This document shows, one piece after another, positions 15,980 through 27,000 of a DNA stretch of 41,123 nucleotides. Within the stretch, counting starts at the first letter, position 1. Every line of letters starts with the position of its first letter. The translations under genes and the position numbers were made by a program. The notes beneath the pieces are model-generated. The model saw nothing but the letters and a program-made list of their open reading frames with translations. It did not search any database and had not been told where the DNA came from. This DNA is from an uncultured Adlercreutzia sp. (GTDB lineage: Bacteria > Actinomycetota > Coriobacteriia > Coriobacteriales > Eggerthellaceae), in assembly GCA_947426355.1 (NCBI GenBank), contig CANEDU010000003.1, positions 1-41,123 of the forward strand, read 5' to 3'.

Positions 15980-17314
15980 TTACTCGGCAGCGCCTTCGGC
16001 AGGCTGCTCGCCCTCGGTGTTGGCAGCTTCAGCGCCCTCAGCGTCCTCGCCTTCCACGGCGGCCTCGGCTTCGCCAGCAGCATCGGCGGCTTCGCCCTCG
16101 GCACCCTCAGCGCTCTCATCGACGCCCCCAGCCACCGGCTCGCCCTCGGCACCCTCGGCATCGGTGCCCTCGACCACTTGGCCGTTGCTGTCCAGCGTCA
16201 CGGGGTTGCCATCGGCATCGACGCCCATCACCTTAGCGCCATCATCAGCAGACTCGTCCTTCGGGAAGTTCGCCATATCAACGTAGTAGGGCAGGCCCTC
16301 GGGCATATCGTTAATCACGATATCGGCGGCGGTACGCTGCTCTTCAAGCCACGTGTAATAGGCGTTGGACTGGTTGGAAGAGGTGAGCATCGCGCGGACG
16401 GACTCCTGGAATTCTACGGGCAGCTGGTCAAGGCTCGTCAGCTCTTCGGGAGCTTCGAACACATCGGTGCACTGGATGATGTGAATGCCGTAGGTGCTGG
16501 TCACCAAATCGCTCACGTCGCCCTTGTTCAAATCGCCCAGAGCCGTGGAGTACTCAGTCACGAGGTTCGAGAGGCGATCCCAGCCCACGTTGCCGCCATC
16601 AGCTGCAGAAGCGGTGTCTTTGGAATAGGACTCGGCCGCCGTGGCGAAATCGAGCTCGCCGGCCTTAATCTTGTCGAGCACTTCCCGAGCCTGAGCCTCA
16701 TCGGAGGCCTCAAACAGAATATGGGACGACTTCTTGGCACCGTCATAGGACGTCACGTACGTCTGGGCGCTTTCGAGCACTTCCTCATCGGTAGGCTCCT
16801 GAGCATCGGAGCCAACCTGCTCCTGCAGCTGCTGGGAGACAAGCGACAGCTCGATATTCTCGCGATACTCGTCCTCGGTCAGGCCCACGGCTTCCAGAGC
16901 CTCGGCCCACGCTTCGTCGGAATCGTAGTGGCCCTTCATCGAGTCAACATACTGCTGAACCTCAGCGGAATCGGCGTTGATGCCGAGGGCCTCGCTGCCC
17001 TGCTTCACCAGCTCCTGGTCGACATAGGAGTTGACAATCTCTTCGCGCACGGTTTCGGGGGTGTAGTCGTTCTCGGCAAGCCACTCGCCCCAAGACTGCT
17101 CGTCGGTGAGGCCCATCTGGCTGCGGATATCCTCAATAGCCTTGGTGACCTTGTCCTCGGGAATTTCCACACCGTTGACGGTGGCCGCAATGCCGCCCGT
17201 GTAAGAGGGGGCCTCGTCGCCCTCGCTGCCCTCGGAACAGCCGGCAAAGCCAAAAGCGCACACGGTGGCCAGCCCGATGGAAGCAAGCGATTTCGCAAGA
17301 GACAGCTTCTTCAT
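15980..17314 (-). CDS. PrsA/SurA-type peptidyl-prolyl isomerase lipoprotein
   Basis: A 444-aa extracytoplasmic foldase anchored as a lipoprotein: the signal peptide ends in the lipobox GFAGC with Cys26. An N-terminal SurA-like helical domain (about 45-185: VNGVEIPEDKVTKAIEDIR) is followed by a parvulin PPIC domain (about 190-290: SSHILFEASDEAQAREVLDK, GGNVGWDR, STYGIHIIQCTD). From about residue 350 the protein becomes a long, acidic Ala/Glu/Gly-rich tail to the end, which is not part of known PrsA folds. It probably helps secreted proteins fold outside the membrane; this window encodes several large ones. Start ATG 17314 follows AGAAAGG; a longer in-frame extension upstream lacks a signal peptide and is rejected. 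Confidence 0.9.
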   Translation of the reverse strand: MKKLSLAKSLASIGLATVCAFGFAGCSEGSEGDEAPSYTGGIAATVNGVEIPEDKVTKAIEDIRSQMGLTDEQSWGEWLAENDYTPETVREEIVNSYVDQELVKQGSEALGINADSAEVQQYVDSMKGHYDSDEAWAEALEAVGLTEDEYRENIELSLVSQQLQEQVGSDAQEPTDEEVLESAQTYVTSYDGAKKSSHILFEASDEAQAREVLDKIKAGELDFATAAESYSKDTASAADGGNVGWDRLSNLVTEYSTALGDLNKGDVSDLVTSTYGIHIIQCTDVFEAPEELTSLDQLPVEFQESVRAMLTSSNQSNAYYTWLEEQRTAADIVINDMPEGLPYYVDMANFPKDESADDGAKVMGVDADGNPVTLDSNGQVVEGTDAEGAEGEPVAGGVDESAEGAEGEAADAAGEAEAAVEGEDAEGAEAANTEGEQPAEGAAE

Positions 17315-17628
17315 AAGTACCTTTCTCACAGGTGACGGGGCTGCCAGTTTCAATTCACGGTTGCGTTTTGAGACAGTCCCCGATGATTTCAAAGTGCATT
17401 GTCCCACGCATGACGGCACGGTAACAACCGCCGCACAATTTGACCACTTTTGATTCACGGTACGTTGATGAGCCTTTGGAAGAAACCCCATGTCAGCGCT
17501 AAGGAAGATGCTCAACTTATGAATAATTCGCCCGTCAGTTTTGGGGAAAGAGAAAGGGGCGACTGACGTCGCCCCCTACGGATGAAGATGAAACCCTTGC
17601 GGGTTGGGTGATGACCGAAGCTGCGCGG
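17315..17628. other. Intergenic region upstream of the foldase gene
   Basis: No gene is supported. It contains the TypA terminator (17555-17574) and the leader of the foldase gene. Two direct repeats, CAATTCACGGTTGCGTT (17351-17367) and TGATTCACGGTACGTT (17451-17466), lie 100 bases apart and could be protein-binding sites. No strong promoter is visible. Confidence 0.5.
17555..17574 (-). terminator. Terminator of typA
   Basis: A stem GGGGCGAC/GTCGCCCC with loop TGAC. On the minus strand it is followed by CCTTTCTCTTTCCCC, a good T-rich tail, 55 bases after the typA stop. Confidence 0.8.
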
Positions 17629-19443
<1,815 letters not shown>

Positions 19444-19476
19444 GAATCTTCTTTCGGGTCGTTTTTGGGCGCAGAG

Positions 19477-19482
19477 ATTATA
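19477..19482 (-). promoter_or_regulatory. Promoter -10 box of typA
   Basis: A perfect TATAAT on the minus strand, 34 bases before the typA start, placing transcription start about 27 bases upstream of the ATG. No convincing -35 is visible. Confidence 0.5.
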
Positions 19483-19589
19483 ACGCTTGCCTGGGCGTTC
19501 GCAGGTTCGAGTAAGCGAGCGCGTTGGTTTTTCGTTGGGGACGGACGGAGGGGCTTCCCGAGCGGGCGGGAGGCGGAGCGACAGGGCGC

Positions 19590-20219
19590 CTACTCATCGA
19601 GCAGCGCCTCGTATTCGCGGCGCTCTTCGGCGAGCTTCGCCAGGTGGTCGTTCAGCGTGTTCAGGTTGCGCTGGGCTCCCAGGAACTGAATGATGCCCCA
19701 CACCGTGGCGGTTCCGGCCACGGCGGCAATCATGCCCAGGATGCCGAAGGGGCGGCGGATGGTGAGCAGCGTGGCGATGGCGCCGATGGCGGCCATGGCC
19801 AGGCCGTTGCGACGCTCGTCGGACACCATGTCGCGCTGGGCCACGAGCTGGGCGCGGGCAGCGGCGATACCGGCAAGGCGCGCCTTAATCTCGGCCTCGG
19901 TAAGGTACTCCACTTCCACGCCGTCTTCCACTTCGGTCCAGGAACGGGCCGCGCGGGAACCGGTGCTGCCCGCTGCGGCACCCGTGGAGCCCGAGCGCGC
20001 GCTGCGACCGCCGCGGCCGCCGCCCGTGCTTGTGGACAGCAGGTCGTAAGCCTCTTGCAGGCGTTTGAACTGCTCGGTAGCGCGGTTCTGCAGCTTCTCG
20101 TTGCCCGCGAACTTGTCGGGATGCAGAATCTGCACCGTTTCGCGGTAGGCGATTTTGATGTCGTCGGCCGTGGCGCCATCGTCCAGGCCGAGTATATGCA
20201 AGGCTTCTGTTCTGTTCAT
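19590..20219 (-). CDS. Membrane-anchored J-domain protein
   Basis: A 209-aa protein starting with a J domain (residues 1-65) that contains the HPD triad at 33-35, needed to stimulate DnaK-type ATPases. A Gly/Ser/Ala-rich linker (about 66-95) and a charged helical stretch follow. Two membrane helices (about 137-182) and a coiled C-terminal tail with LNTLNDHLAKLAEERREYEAL complete it. It lacks the zinc and client-binding domains of DnaJ, so it probably recruits Hsp70 to the membrane rather than acting as a general co-chaperone. ATG 20219 has TAGGAT upstream. The partner is unknown. Confidence 0.85.
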   Translation of the reverse strand: MNRTEALHILGLDDGATADDIKIAYRETVQILHPDKFAGNEKLQNRATEQFKRLQEAYDLLSTSTGGGRGGRSARSGSTGAAAGSTGSRAARSWTEVEDGVEVEYLTEAEIKARLAGIAAARAQLVAQRDMVSDERRNGLAMAAIGAIATLLTIRRPFGILGMIAAVAGTATVWGIIQFLGAQRNLNTLNDHLAKLAEERREYEALLDE

Positions 20220-20413
20220 GCGAGAATCCTAGCATGATTTGCAGGAAAACGCGGTTTGTTTGCAGTTACCCGAATCACAAAAGCACTTTTTCAGTCTTCG
20301 GAGCAAGCTGCCTCGCATCGAAATAAGCCTCGTATGAAAGTTTTCCCTGGTCAGCGAAATGCTTATTGATCAACTCATCTTTCAGGGAGCAGACTCGCTG
20401 TTTCGCCCCTATT
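20220..20413. other. AT-rich spacer between the J-domain and CPBP genes
   Basis: This stretch is more AT-rich than its neighbours. A leftward open frame (20275-20478) overlaps the end of the CPBP gene but has only a TTG start, no ribosome binding site and no recognisable family. I see no supported gene or clear terminator. Confidence 0.4.
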
Positions 20414-21136
20414 TCAAAAGTGCAAACAATCGCCTTTTTTCGACGAAAAATCGGACAAAACTTTACTGGATGGAACAAACCTTCTCCCTGCCAGCAGAGC
20501 CGCCAATCCGAGCAGCGCCGTCACCGCGGCAAGGGGGATAAGCTCAGCGGCATCTCCTGTCAGATAGGTTGAAGGCAGGGTGCCGCCCGACAGCAAAAGC
20601 GGCCCCCAATACAGCAAATCGAAGAGACTATGGAAGGCAATGGGCATTGCCAGCGCAAAGGAGCGGCACGGCTGGGGCAATCTGTCGAAGGGGCTGCGCA
20701 GCACGAGCATGGCCATAACCAGACCGAAAAGCGTCGACTGCGCAACCTTCAGCAGCGCCTGAACAGCCGCTATACCGACATCGGCGCCTGATTGCAGAAG
20801 AGGTCCGTCGGGAAGAAGATGGAAGAGGCCGAACACCAGGGAGCTGGCCACCATTGCAAAGCGGGCCGGATTCCGGAAAAGGGCGCATGAGGCTTCCCGC
20901 TGGGAAAAGGATCGCGCCCAAGACAGGCAGCTCCACAGCAGCACCCCACGGAAGAGTATCTCCTCGACAAACCCCGCCTCCAAAGCGGCAGCTATAAGCT
21001 CGCCCAGGCGGCTAAAGTCCCAAACTGTTGAGCCCCCTTCAGCCCACCCCTGGCCCACACCGCCCACCACTGCGGCTAGCAGCACAACTACAAGGGGCAA
21101 GCCGAGGCCGGCCGGTATGATTTTGGCGTTTCCCAT
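20414..21136 (-). CDS. CPBP-family intramembrane glutamic protease
   Basis: A 240-aa polytopic protein with the CPBP/CAAX protease signature: EEILFR (Glu58, Glu59 and Arg63), the FGLFH motif with His106, and a last conserved motif around His169 and Asp173 (AFHSLFDLL). Members cleave within or near the membrane. In Gram-positives they often process or confer immunity to small peptides, but no peptide gene is obvious here. The ATG at 21136 has almost no ribosome binding site, and a TATAAT lies only eight bases upstream, suggesting a leaderless message. The last 20 residues are charged and lie in an AT-rich stretch. Confidence 0.85.
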   Translation of the reverse strand: MGNAKIIPAGLGLPLVVVLLAAVVGGVGQGWAEGGSTVWDFSRLGELIAAALEAGFVEEILFRGVLLWSCLSWARSFSQREASCALFRNPARFAMVASSLVFGLFHLLPDGPLLQSGADVGIAAVQALLKVAQSTLFGLVMAMLVLRSPFDRLPQPCRSFALAMPIAFHSLFDLLYWGPLLLSGGTLPSTYLTGDAAELIPLAAVTALLGLAALLAGRRFVPSSKVLSDFSSKKGDCLHF

Positions 21137-21144
21137 GGGCCATC

Positions 21145-21152
21145 ATTATAAT
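21145..21152. promoter_or_regulatory. Palindromic ATTATAAT, possible bidirectional -10
   Basis: The palindrome gives TATAAT on both strands. Leftward, transcription would begin almost at the CPBP start codon. Rightward, TTGGCG 18 bases upstream makes a plausible promoter for the TraX-like gene, with a leader of about 230 bases. Confidence 0.5.
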
Positions 21153-21386
21153 AGGTACGCTCATACGCGCTACAGGTCCTCATCGAAGGCGGTGCGGATG
21201 AGCGATGCCGGCACCGCTGAGCCCATGCCACGCGCCTGCGCGACTATTTTGGCGCCGGTGCATCGAGGCCGCCTGCTCGAACGTCGACGACGGCAACGGC
21301 GCGGGTAGTGCCCGCCCGAGCAGAGACCAAAGCGCTGCTGAGGCCAACTGCCTGCCCTGACGGTCGTTCCCTGCGAAAGGATTCCC
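21153..21386 (+). other. Structured leader region of the TraX-like gene
   Basis: No coding frame is supported here. The DNA can fold into nested stems: outer CTGCTCG (21273-21279) with CGAGCAG (21317-21323), and inner GCGGG (21301-21305) with CCCGC (21311-21315). If transcription starts at the upstream TATAAT this would be a long structured 5' leader. I do not recognise a riboswitch class. Confidence 0.35.
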
Positions 21387-22085
21387 GTGACCCGCTTGCC
21401 CTCTGTTTCCGCATTCTCCTTGAAAGTAGCGGCTATCGTGGGAATGACATGCAATCACGTGGCGAACGTGTTTGGCGGCGCGCTGCCTGGCGAGGCCATG
21501 GTGGCACTGTATGCTTTGGGCGGTCTCACCTTTCCCATCATGGCGTATCTGCTGTGCGAGGGCTATCGACACACATCCAGCGTGCGTCGCTATGCCGAAC
21601 GGCTCGGCGTGTTTGCGGCCATCTCTCAAGTGCCCTATTCGCTGCTGTTCGGGGCGACGGGCAATGTGCTCATCACCCTGCTTATCGGGCTGGGAATGCT
21701 ATGGACACTTGACCGCGTGAGAAACCGCGTGCTCTGCGCGCTGGTGATGCTCGCGGGGCTTGTGGCGAGCGGCCTTTGCGACTGGGGCGTTATTGGACCG
21801 GTGATGATTCTGCTGTTCTGGCATCTGCACGATCGCCCGCGCGGGGTAGCGCTGGCGATGCTTGTGCCGATGGTCGCCTTTGGGCTGCCAGCGCTTTCGT
21901 GGGCTCTTTCCGAGACAACGCCGCTGAGCCTTGGCGCACTGGGCTACTACACCGTTGGGTTCGGCTTGGCCACGATGCTCATGCTGAACTACAACGGCCG
22001 GCGAGGCCGGCCGTTGAAATGGTTCTTCTACGTGTATTATCCCGCACACCTCATGGTACTGTGGGGGCTTACGCTGTTCTCCTAG
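21387..22085 (+). CDS. TraX-family membrane acyltransferase-like protein
   Basis: A 232-aa polytopic protein of the TraX family (F-pilin acetylase relatives). It has about eight hydrophobic helices and family landmarks such as LKVAAIVGMTCNHVAN at the N-terminus, LTFPIMAYLLCEGYRHT, RLGVFAAISQVPYSLLF and, at the end, KWFFYVYYPAHLMVLW. TraX acetylates pilin, but most chromosomal copies lie outside conjugation loci and their targets are unknown. No conjugation gene is near. The GTG start follows GAAAGGAT. The stop shares the palindrome CTAG with the stop of the convergent gene. A perfect GC-rich inverted repeat (21993-22015) sits inside the 3' end. Confidence 0.85.
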   Translation: MTRLPSVSAFSLKVAAIVGMTCNHVANVFGGALPGEAMVALYALGGLTFPIMAYLLCEGYRHTSSVRRYAERLGVFAAISQVPYSLLFGATGNVLITLLIGLGMLWTLDRVRNRVLCALVMLAGLVASGLCDWGVIGPVMILLFWHLHDRPRGVALAMLVPMVAFGLPALSWALSETTPLSLGALGYYTVGFGLATMLMLNYNGRRGRPLKWFFYVYYPAHLMVLWGLTLFS

Positions 22086-23260
22086 AACGTCTGCTGCGCG
22101 TTCGGCGCAACGACCGTTTCAGCTTCGGACGCCGTGTTGCCGAGCACCTGGCTCTCGAACGACGCGAGCTTCTGGGTCATGATCAGGCGACGGCGAACCG
22201 CAACCACGCCCCACAGAGCCGTGCCGATTGCGCCCATGCCTGCAACCCACGGAGCCGGATCCACCGGAGCATCGAAAGCGCCCAGGGGCACCTCTTCCTC
22301 TTCGATGGACGCATTACTGCGAGCAGCCATGGGAACGGCGTCGTTGTCAATCGTTGAGGTAGGGGCAACAGGCTCAGACGCTTCCTCGAGCTCGGGCGCA
22401 GGGGCAGCGTCCGGCTCGGGCTCTGAAACGATGGTGCGCTCACCGGCGGCAAAGCCACCGTCTGGCGTGTTATTGTCGTTCGGTGCGGCAGGCGTCTGCG
22501 AATTTGCCTGAGGCTGATTGGGACGCTGCGGCGTGGGAACAGTCACGCTGGGGACCGTAATCGAGCCCGGATTCTCAGGTTCGGGCACCGTCGGACGCTG
22601 CGGCTCGTTGGGGCCGTTGTTTTCGGGGGTGTTGTTGCCGCCCTGGTTTTCGTCGCCCTCGTGAGAACCATCGTCGGGATTACCCGGAGCCGGCTTTTTG
22701 ACAACCTTGCCGTCAAGATGCCAGGTCCACGCGTCTGCCGCTTCAAGATAATCGTTTGCGCCACGCTCTGCCTTTAGGTGCATCCATTCAACCTGGGACA
22801 AATCGATTTCTCTACCATCTAAGAACTCGATGTCTTTCAGGGCTTCGCCGATCTTCTCCTGCATCTCGCTGCTGATGGCAAACGTTCTCTCGGCTTCGGC
22901 CTTGTCCTCGTAGGCAGTGGCAGGATCGATTTCCAGCTGAATCACACCAACGGTGATCCACCCGGAACTGTTAACGATTCCGTCTCGCTTTGCCTGCTCA
23001 AGCTCATCACCCGTAAGGCCGGAATCCAGATACACGTAAACGTTCTGAGGCTCCTTCTGAACCTCAGTGCCCTTGTCGTCATCTGCGGACGCGCCAGGCC
23101 ACTCGACAATGGCCCCTTTGCCCTCATCGGCGAAGGCAAAGCCTGGCTGCAGTGCGCTATTCAATGAAACAGCCAGCAGCGCTGCCAAAGCTAGTGCTGC
23201 AAGCTTCCCAAAAATGGTTTTATCCGTTTTGGCAAACCGTGTGATGTCGGTCAAGATCAT
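22082..23260 (-). CDS. Secreted, membrane-anchored protein with PLGAFD C-terminal module
   Basis: A 392-aa surface protein of unknown function. The signal peptide runs to about residue 43 (LAALALAALLAVSLNSA, AFA). A compact extracellular domain (about 55-195) has NVYVYLDSGLTGDELEQAK and WTWHLDGKVVKKP. A long Pro/Asn/Glu-rich stalk covers about 200-320. The C-terminus carries two copies of an acidic motif (STIDNDAVPMAA and SIEEEEVPLGAFD). The second runs into a membrane helix (about 333-355), RRRL (356-359) and a conserved tail with VLG. The same C-terminal module ends the two LRR proteins to the right. ATG 23260 has GGAAGGAAG before it; a TTG six codons upstream is possible. Confidence 0.8.
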   Translation of the reverse strand: MILTDITRFAKTDKTIFGKLAALALAALLAVSLNSALQPGFAFADEGKGAIVEWPGASADDDKGTEVQKEPQNVYVYLDSGLTGDELEQAKRDGIVNSSGWITVGVIQLEIDPATAYEDKAEAERTFAISSEMQEKIGEALKDIEFLDGREIDLSQVEWMHLKAERGANDYLEAADAWTWHLDGKVVKKPAPGNPDDGSHEGDENQGGNNTPENNGPNEPQRPTVPEPENPGSITVPSVTVPTPQRPNQPQANSQTPAAPNDNNTPDGGFAAGERTIVSEPEPDAAPAPELEEASEPVAPTSTIDNDAVPMAARSNASIEEEEVPLGAFDAPVDPAPWVAGMGAIGTALWGVVAVRRRLIMTQKLASFESQVLGNTASEAETVVAPNAQQTF

Positions 23261-23526
23261 CACCCGCTTCCTTCCCAAATTCTTACTTTGACAAAGATTG
23301 TTTCAGTTTACCAAAAGTTGACGATTTTTCAGCCTTTCAACAGCGTTTTTCGGCATTTTTTGAAGGAACTTTCACATAAGTCTTCCCCGCGTGATGCCTA
23401 TATTTACTTTGACTAATCCTTAGCGAACAGTGCCATAAGCGCCATCACTTTTCCCTGGCCCCGGACGAGCCCCCGGATGCTTTCAAAGGGACAGAAAACC
23501 TAATGAGGATTTTGGAACGCAAGACT

Positions 23527-23736
23527 CTACTTCTGGCCCAGCTCTCGAAGGAGCTCCTCGCGGTAATCCGCATCGGTCGCGGCGCGGCGGGCGTCCTCGA
23601 AGCGGCCGGCATCTTCGGTTGCTATGTACCGAAGTAAACCACGAAGCTGCCCATCAGGCAACTCCTCCCAAGCAGAGGCATTCAAAACCGACCACATGAA
23701 CCCGTGCCCTAGCTCAACACCGCCGCTTTCTTCCAT
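23527..23736 (-). pseudogene. Possible gene remnant, unknown family
   Basis: The last part of a leftward frame reads like real protein (WEELPDGQLRGLLRYIATED, then DADYREELLRELGQK). Upstream sequence does not read like protein, and no ribosome binding site precedes either ATG (23736 or 23697). It may be the C-terminal remnant of a helical protein. I do not recognise the family, and chance coding in GC-rich DNA is possible. Confidence 0.25.
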
Positions 23737-23887
23737 CCGAGTCGCAGAAATGACGGCGGGAGGTCCCGCTTTGCACCTCCCCCCGCGCCTCAAAGATGTC
23801 GCTTGACTAGCCTCAACGAGTCTCCCGCAAGCCTCCTTGTGAGACAATTGCCCAGCCGCCGCACGATGGAGATGTTTGAAAAGAAAG

Positions 23888-23915
23888 GACGGGCCGCGCG
23901 TTGGCGTGGCCCGTC
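23888..23915 (-). terminator. Terminator of the left LRR-VWA gene
   Basis: A stem GACGGGCC/GGCCCGTC with extra pairing in the loop. On the minus strand it is followed by CTTTCTTTTC. A near copy, including about 50 bases of flank, lies at 27969-27998. Confidence 0.75.
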
Positions 23916-23941
23916 TGATTGGTTGGCTCTGTCGCGGGCTC

Positions 23942-24052
23942 GAAAAGCCCGCTTGTGAGGTTGACCCCCCCTGGGGCACAGGCCCGGAAGGCCCGCTGGT
24001 GGGGCTGACCCCTGGGACGCAAGTCCGAAAGGTCCGCGCGGAGGCTACCCGC
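23942..24052. repeat. Imperfect tandem repeats of about 44 bases
   Basis: Two clear units begin at about 23942 and 23986, sharing GCCCGCT-GTG-GG-TGACCCC followed by TGGG and a CCG-AAG tail. A third, partial unit starts near 24028. They lie between the terminator and the stop of the left LRR gene. Confidence 0.6.
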
Positions 24053-24075
24053 CAGCCGCGCCCTCGCGGCGAGTC

Positions 24076-27000
24076 CTACAGGGCCTGACGGCTCGCTGCC
24101 GTCATGGGCTCGGCGGCAGACTCCTCAACACCGAGAACGTATTTCTCCATGTCCTCGAGCTCATCCTTCATACCAAGACGACGCCTCACTACAGCAACAC
24201 CGTAGATAACGGTAAGCAGAACGCCTATCAGAGCGACCCAGTGCACCCAGCAGTGCGGCTCGTCAAAAGCACCCATGGGCGTCTCGTCCTCGGAGATGGA
24301 CTCAGGCTCGTTGGCCTCACGCAGCATCGACGTAGCGACTGCTTGCGGTGTGGCGTTGTCCTCAATCTCCTCAGCTTCGGGCGTCACGACGGGAGCCGCT
24401 GCCGGAATCGCCGCAGGAGCCACCGTCACAACGGTGGTGGGAGTGGTGGTCGCGGCAGGCGTGGTAGTCGGCGCGGGCGTAGTCGGATTCGCCGGCGTCG
24501 TAGGCTGAGCAGGGCCAGGGACATTCGGAACCGAAGGCGTGGTAGGCTGCGAAGGAGCAGCAGGGTCATTAACCGTACGAGACAGCATGAGGTTAATGCC
24601 GACGGAAGCGCCGCCCTTGCCAAACGTTGCGTTACCACCATTGTTAATTCGATAGCTGTTCGTTCCTACCTGGTTCAGCAGATCATCCTTAAGCGCCATC
24701 GTGTATGTAAGCGTATGCTGAGCGAAAGGCATGTCCTCAAGCGTCCAGACAATGATTCCATTGTTCTCATCATATTGGACGGAGCCAGCCGAGGCGCTTA
24801 TGTTTCCCATATTGAACTGCGCCGCGTTTACGGGAACCGTAACGGTGTTCGTGCCATACACGGCAGCGAACGCGGCATTCATCGCCTTGCCGAACTGCTC
24901 GGTGTTGGTTGACTCGTAGACATTCTCCTTATCGCCGCACACGCCCTTCATTGCATCCATAGCCGTATCGCGGCTTCCGCTAGCGGGCGAATGCAGAACA
25001 CCGTAGATGGGCACACCAGCTGCCTTGATCTTTGCAGCCGCGTCGGTGCCGTACTGATCTCCGCTACCGTTGGCAGTAGGATAGCCATCGGACAAGAACA
25101 CCAGTGCCGTATTGCGGCCTTTGTGACCTTGGATTAGTTTAAGGGCTTCTTTAAGACCCAGACCGTAATCGGTGTTCTCGTTGAGCGGCTCCAGCGCCTT
25201 GATGTAGCTTTCTGCATCGTTAGCATCCTGAGTGAAGTCAAGCGAAGAGCACGTTTGAGTATCGTTGTGCAAGCCACCAAAAGTGACAAGCGCTACTTGG
25301 CAATCGTAGCCCGGAGTATTCAGCAGCGAACCAGTCATGTCCAGCAGCTTAGACTGCATGTCATAGAAACGTGCGTTTTCATCCTTGGGGTTGCCCAACT
25401 GCGCCATAGAGGCAGACAGATCGGCAACAAAGATGTAGTCCATCTGCTTCTCGCCCGTGTAGTACGCATCTACCTTGACTTCGGCCACGCCCGAATTGAC
25501 GTCCTGCCAGCGCGCCTGCTCCATAAGCTGCGTGCCGTTGTCATACTGGTTCCAGTTGTCGCTCTGGTCCAGCGCACCAGCAATCCAGTAATTCCTGTCA
25601 CCAAGGGTCAATGCTTCAATTTTTTCCGCACTGTCCATCTTGAACTTGCCAGCCAGGATGTTCTGCATGCGCTCCATCATTTCGATGCTGCCGTTATATC
25701 CCATCTTAGTCATGTCTTCGACAGTCAAACCCTTAAGGTTCTTGCAGCCATAGAACGCGAAGCCACCAATACGATCACTCACGTTGCGCAAGCTATCAAC
25801 CGTGCTCAAATTGGAGCAATTCCAGAAGGCGTACTGCTCAATGACATCAATGTTGTTGATTGTCGCAGTGGTCAGCCCCGTGCAATCCTTGAAGGCATAC
25901 TGACCGATCGATTTAACGTTACTAATCGTTGCGGTAGTCAGCCCGGCACAGCCAGAAAACGCATAACCTCCAAGGTCGCTATCCTTAACAGTAAGGGTCA
26001 TTCCCTTGGTTCCAGCAGCCTTGAATGGCGGGTAAAAAATCCCTTTTTCTGCGTCGTAGATGTCCGCCTGATCGAACGTCACATTGGTCAAATCCACTTC
26101 TTTCAGGTTAGTGCATTTGTAGAAAGCATTTTTGCCAATATGGTCTACATTCGTCATCTTCAACGTAGCTAACGACGTACATGCCGGCAATACATTGTCG
26201 CCATAAACCGAGAAGGCCATGTTGCCAATCGTCTCAACATCGCTAATCTCGACCGTCTCAAGACCCGTACAGCCAGTAAATGCCTGCGACCCAACAGACT
26301 GAATATTCTTTAACACTACTTTGGTAATTCCAGTACAACCATAAAACGCCGTGTTGCCAACTTCAACGCCGTCAATGTTAATCTCGCTCAGCGATTTGCA
26401 CCCTAAAAACGCTGACGTTCCAATTGCGCTTACTTTTCCTGACAGAACGAGTTTGCCGAGTTTGCTGCAATTCATAAAAGCCTGAAACCCGATGGTTCCA
26501 ACGTTATCAAAAGACAGCTCAGTTAGCTCGCTGTGATCCTTAAAAGCTTGGTCAGCGATATTCGTTACGTTAGCAAGAGAAACCTTATTTAGCTTAGTTG
26601 CGCCGCCGTATACATTGAAGGCGTTCTTCCCAATCTCTTCAACGTTGCTAATTGCGACTTCTTCAAGATTTGCTGGATTATAAAAGGCGAACTGGTCAAT
26701 TGTGCCTACGCCGTCTATTTCAAGGCACTTTAAAGCAGTGCAGCTACGGAATGAATACCCAATATGCTTGACATTTTTAATCGTGGCGCTTTCTATTTTA
26801 AATTCGGCGAAAGCCTCTTTAGAAATGGAGCCAATGTCCTCAAGAACAAGTTCTTTGGCCGTTCTTTTCCATTGAGACACGTCACTGGAATCAATTACGT
26901 CCTTGTTCTTGATAGTTAAGACTCCTGTAGCTTCGTCGAAAGTTACCAGGTCTTTTGTGGGGTTTTCTTCTGTTTGCTCGGTTGACTGGGGAGTAATATC

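Larger units (their letters stand above)
23261..24075. other. Gene-poor spacer between two surface-protein genes
   Basis: About 800 bases with no well-supported gene. The right end of the 22082-23260 leader (about 23280-23420) is AT-rich and probably holds its promoter, with TTTGAC and TATATT-like sequences but no clear pair. The rest holds a doubtful gene fragment, a leftward terminator for the LRR gene and short tandem repeats, listed separately. Confidence 0.6.

Noticed and set aside
20275-20478. A 67-codon leftward frame after the CPBP protease
   Set aside because: TTG start only, no ribosome binding site, 65-base overlap with the CPBP gene and no recognisable family.
21993-22015. Perfect GC-rich inverted repeat considered as a terminator
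   Set aside because: It lies inside the TraX-like coding region and has no T-tract on either side.
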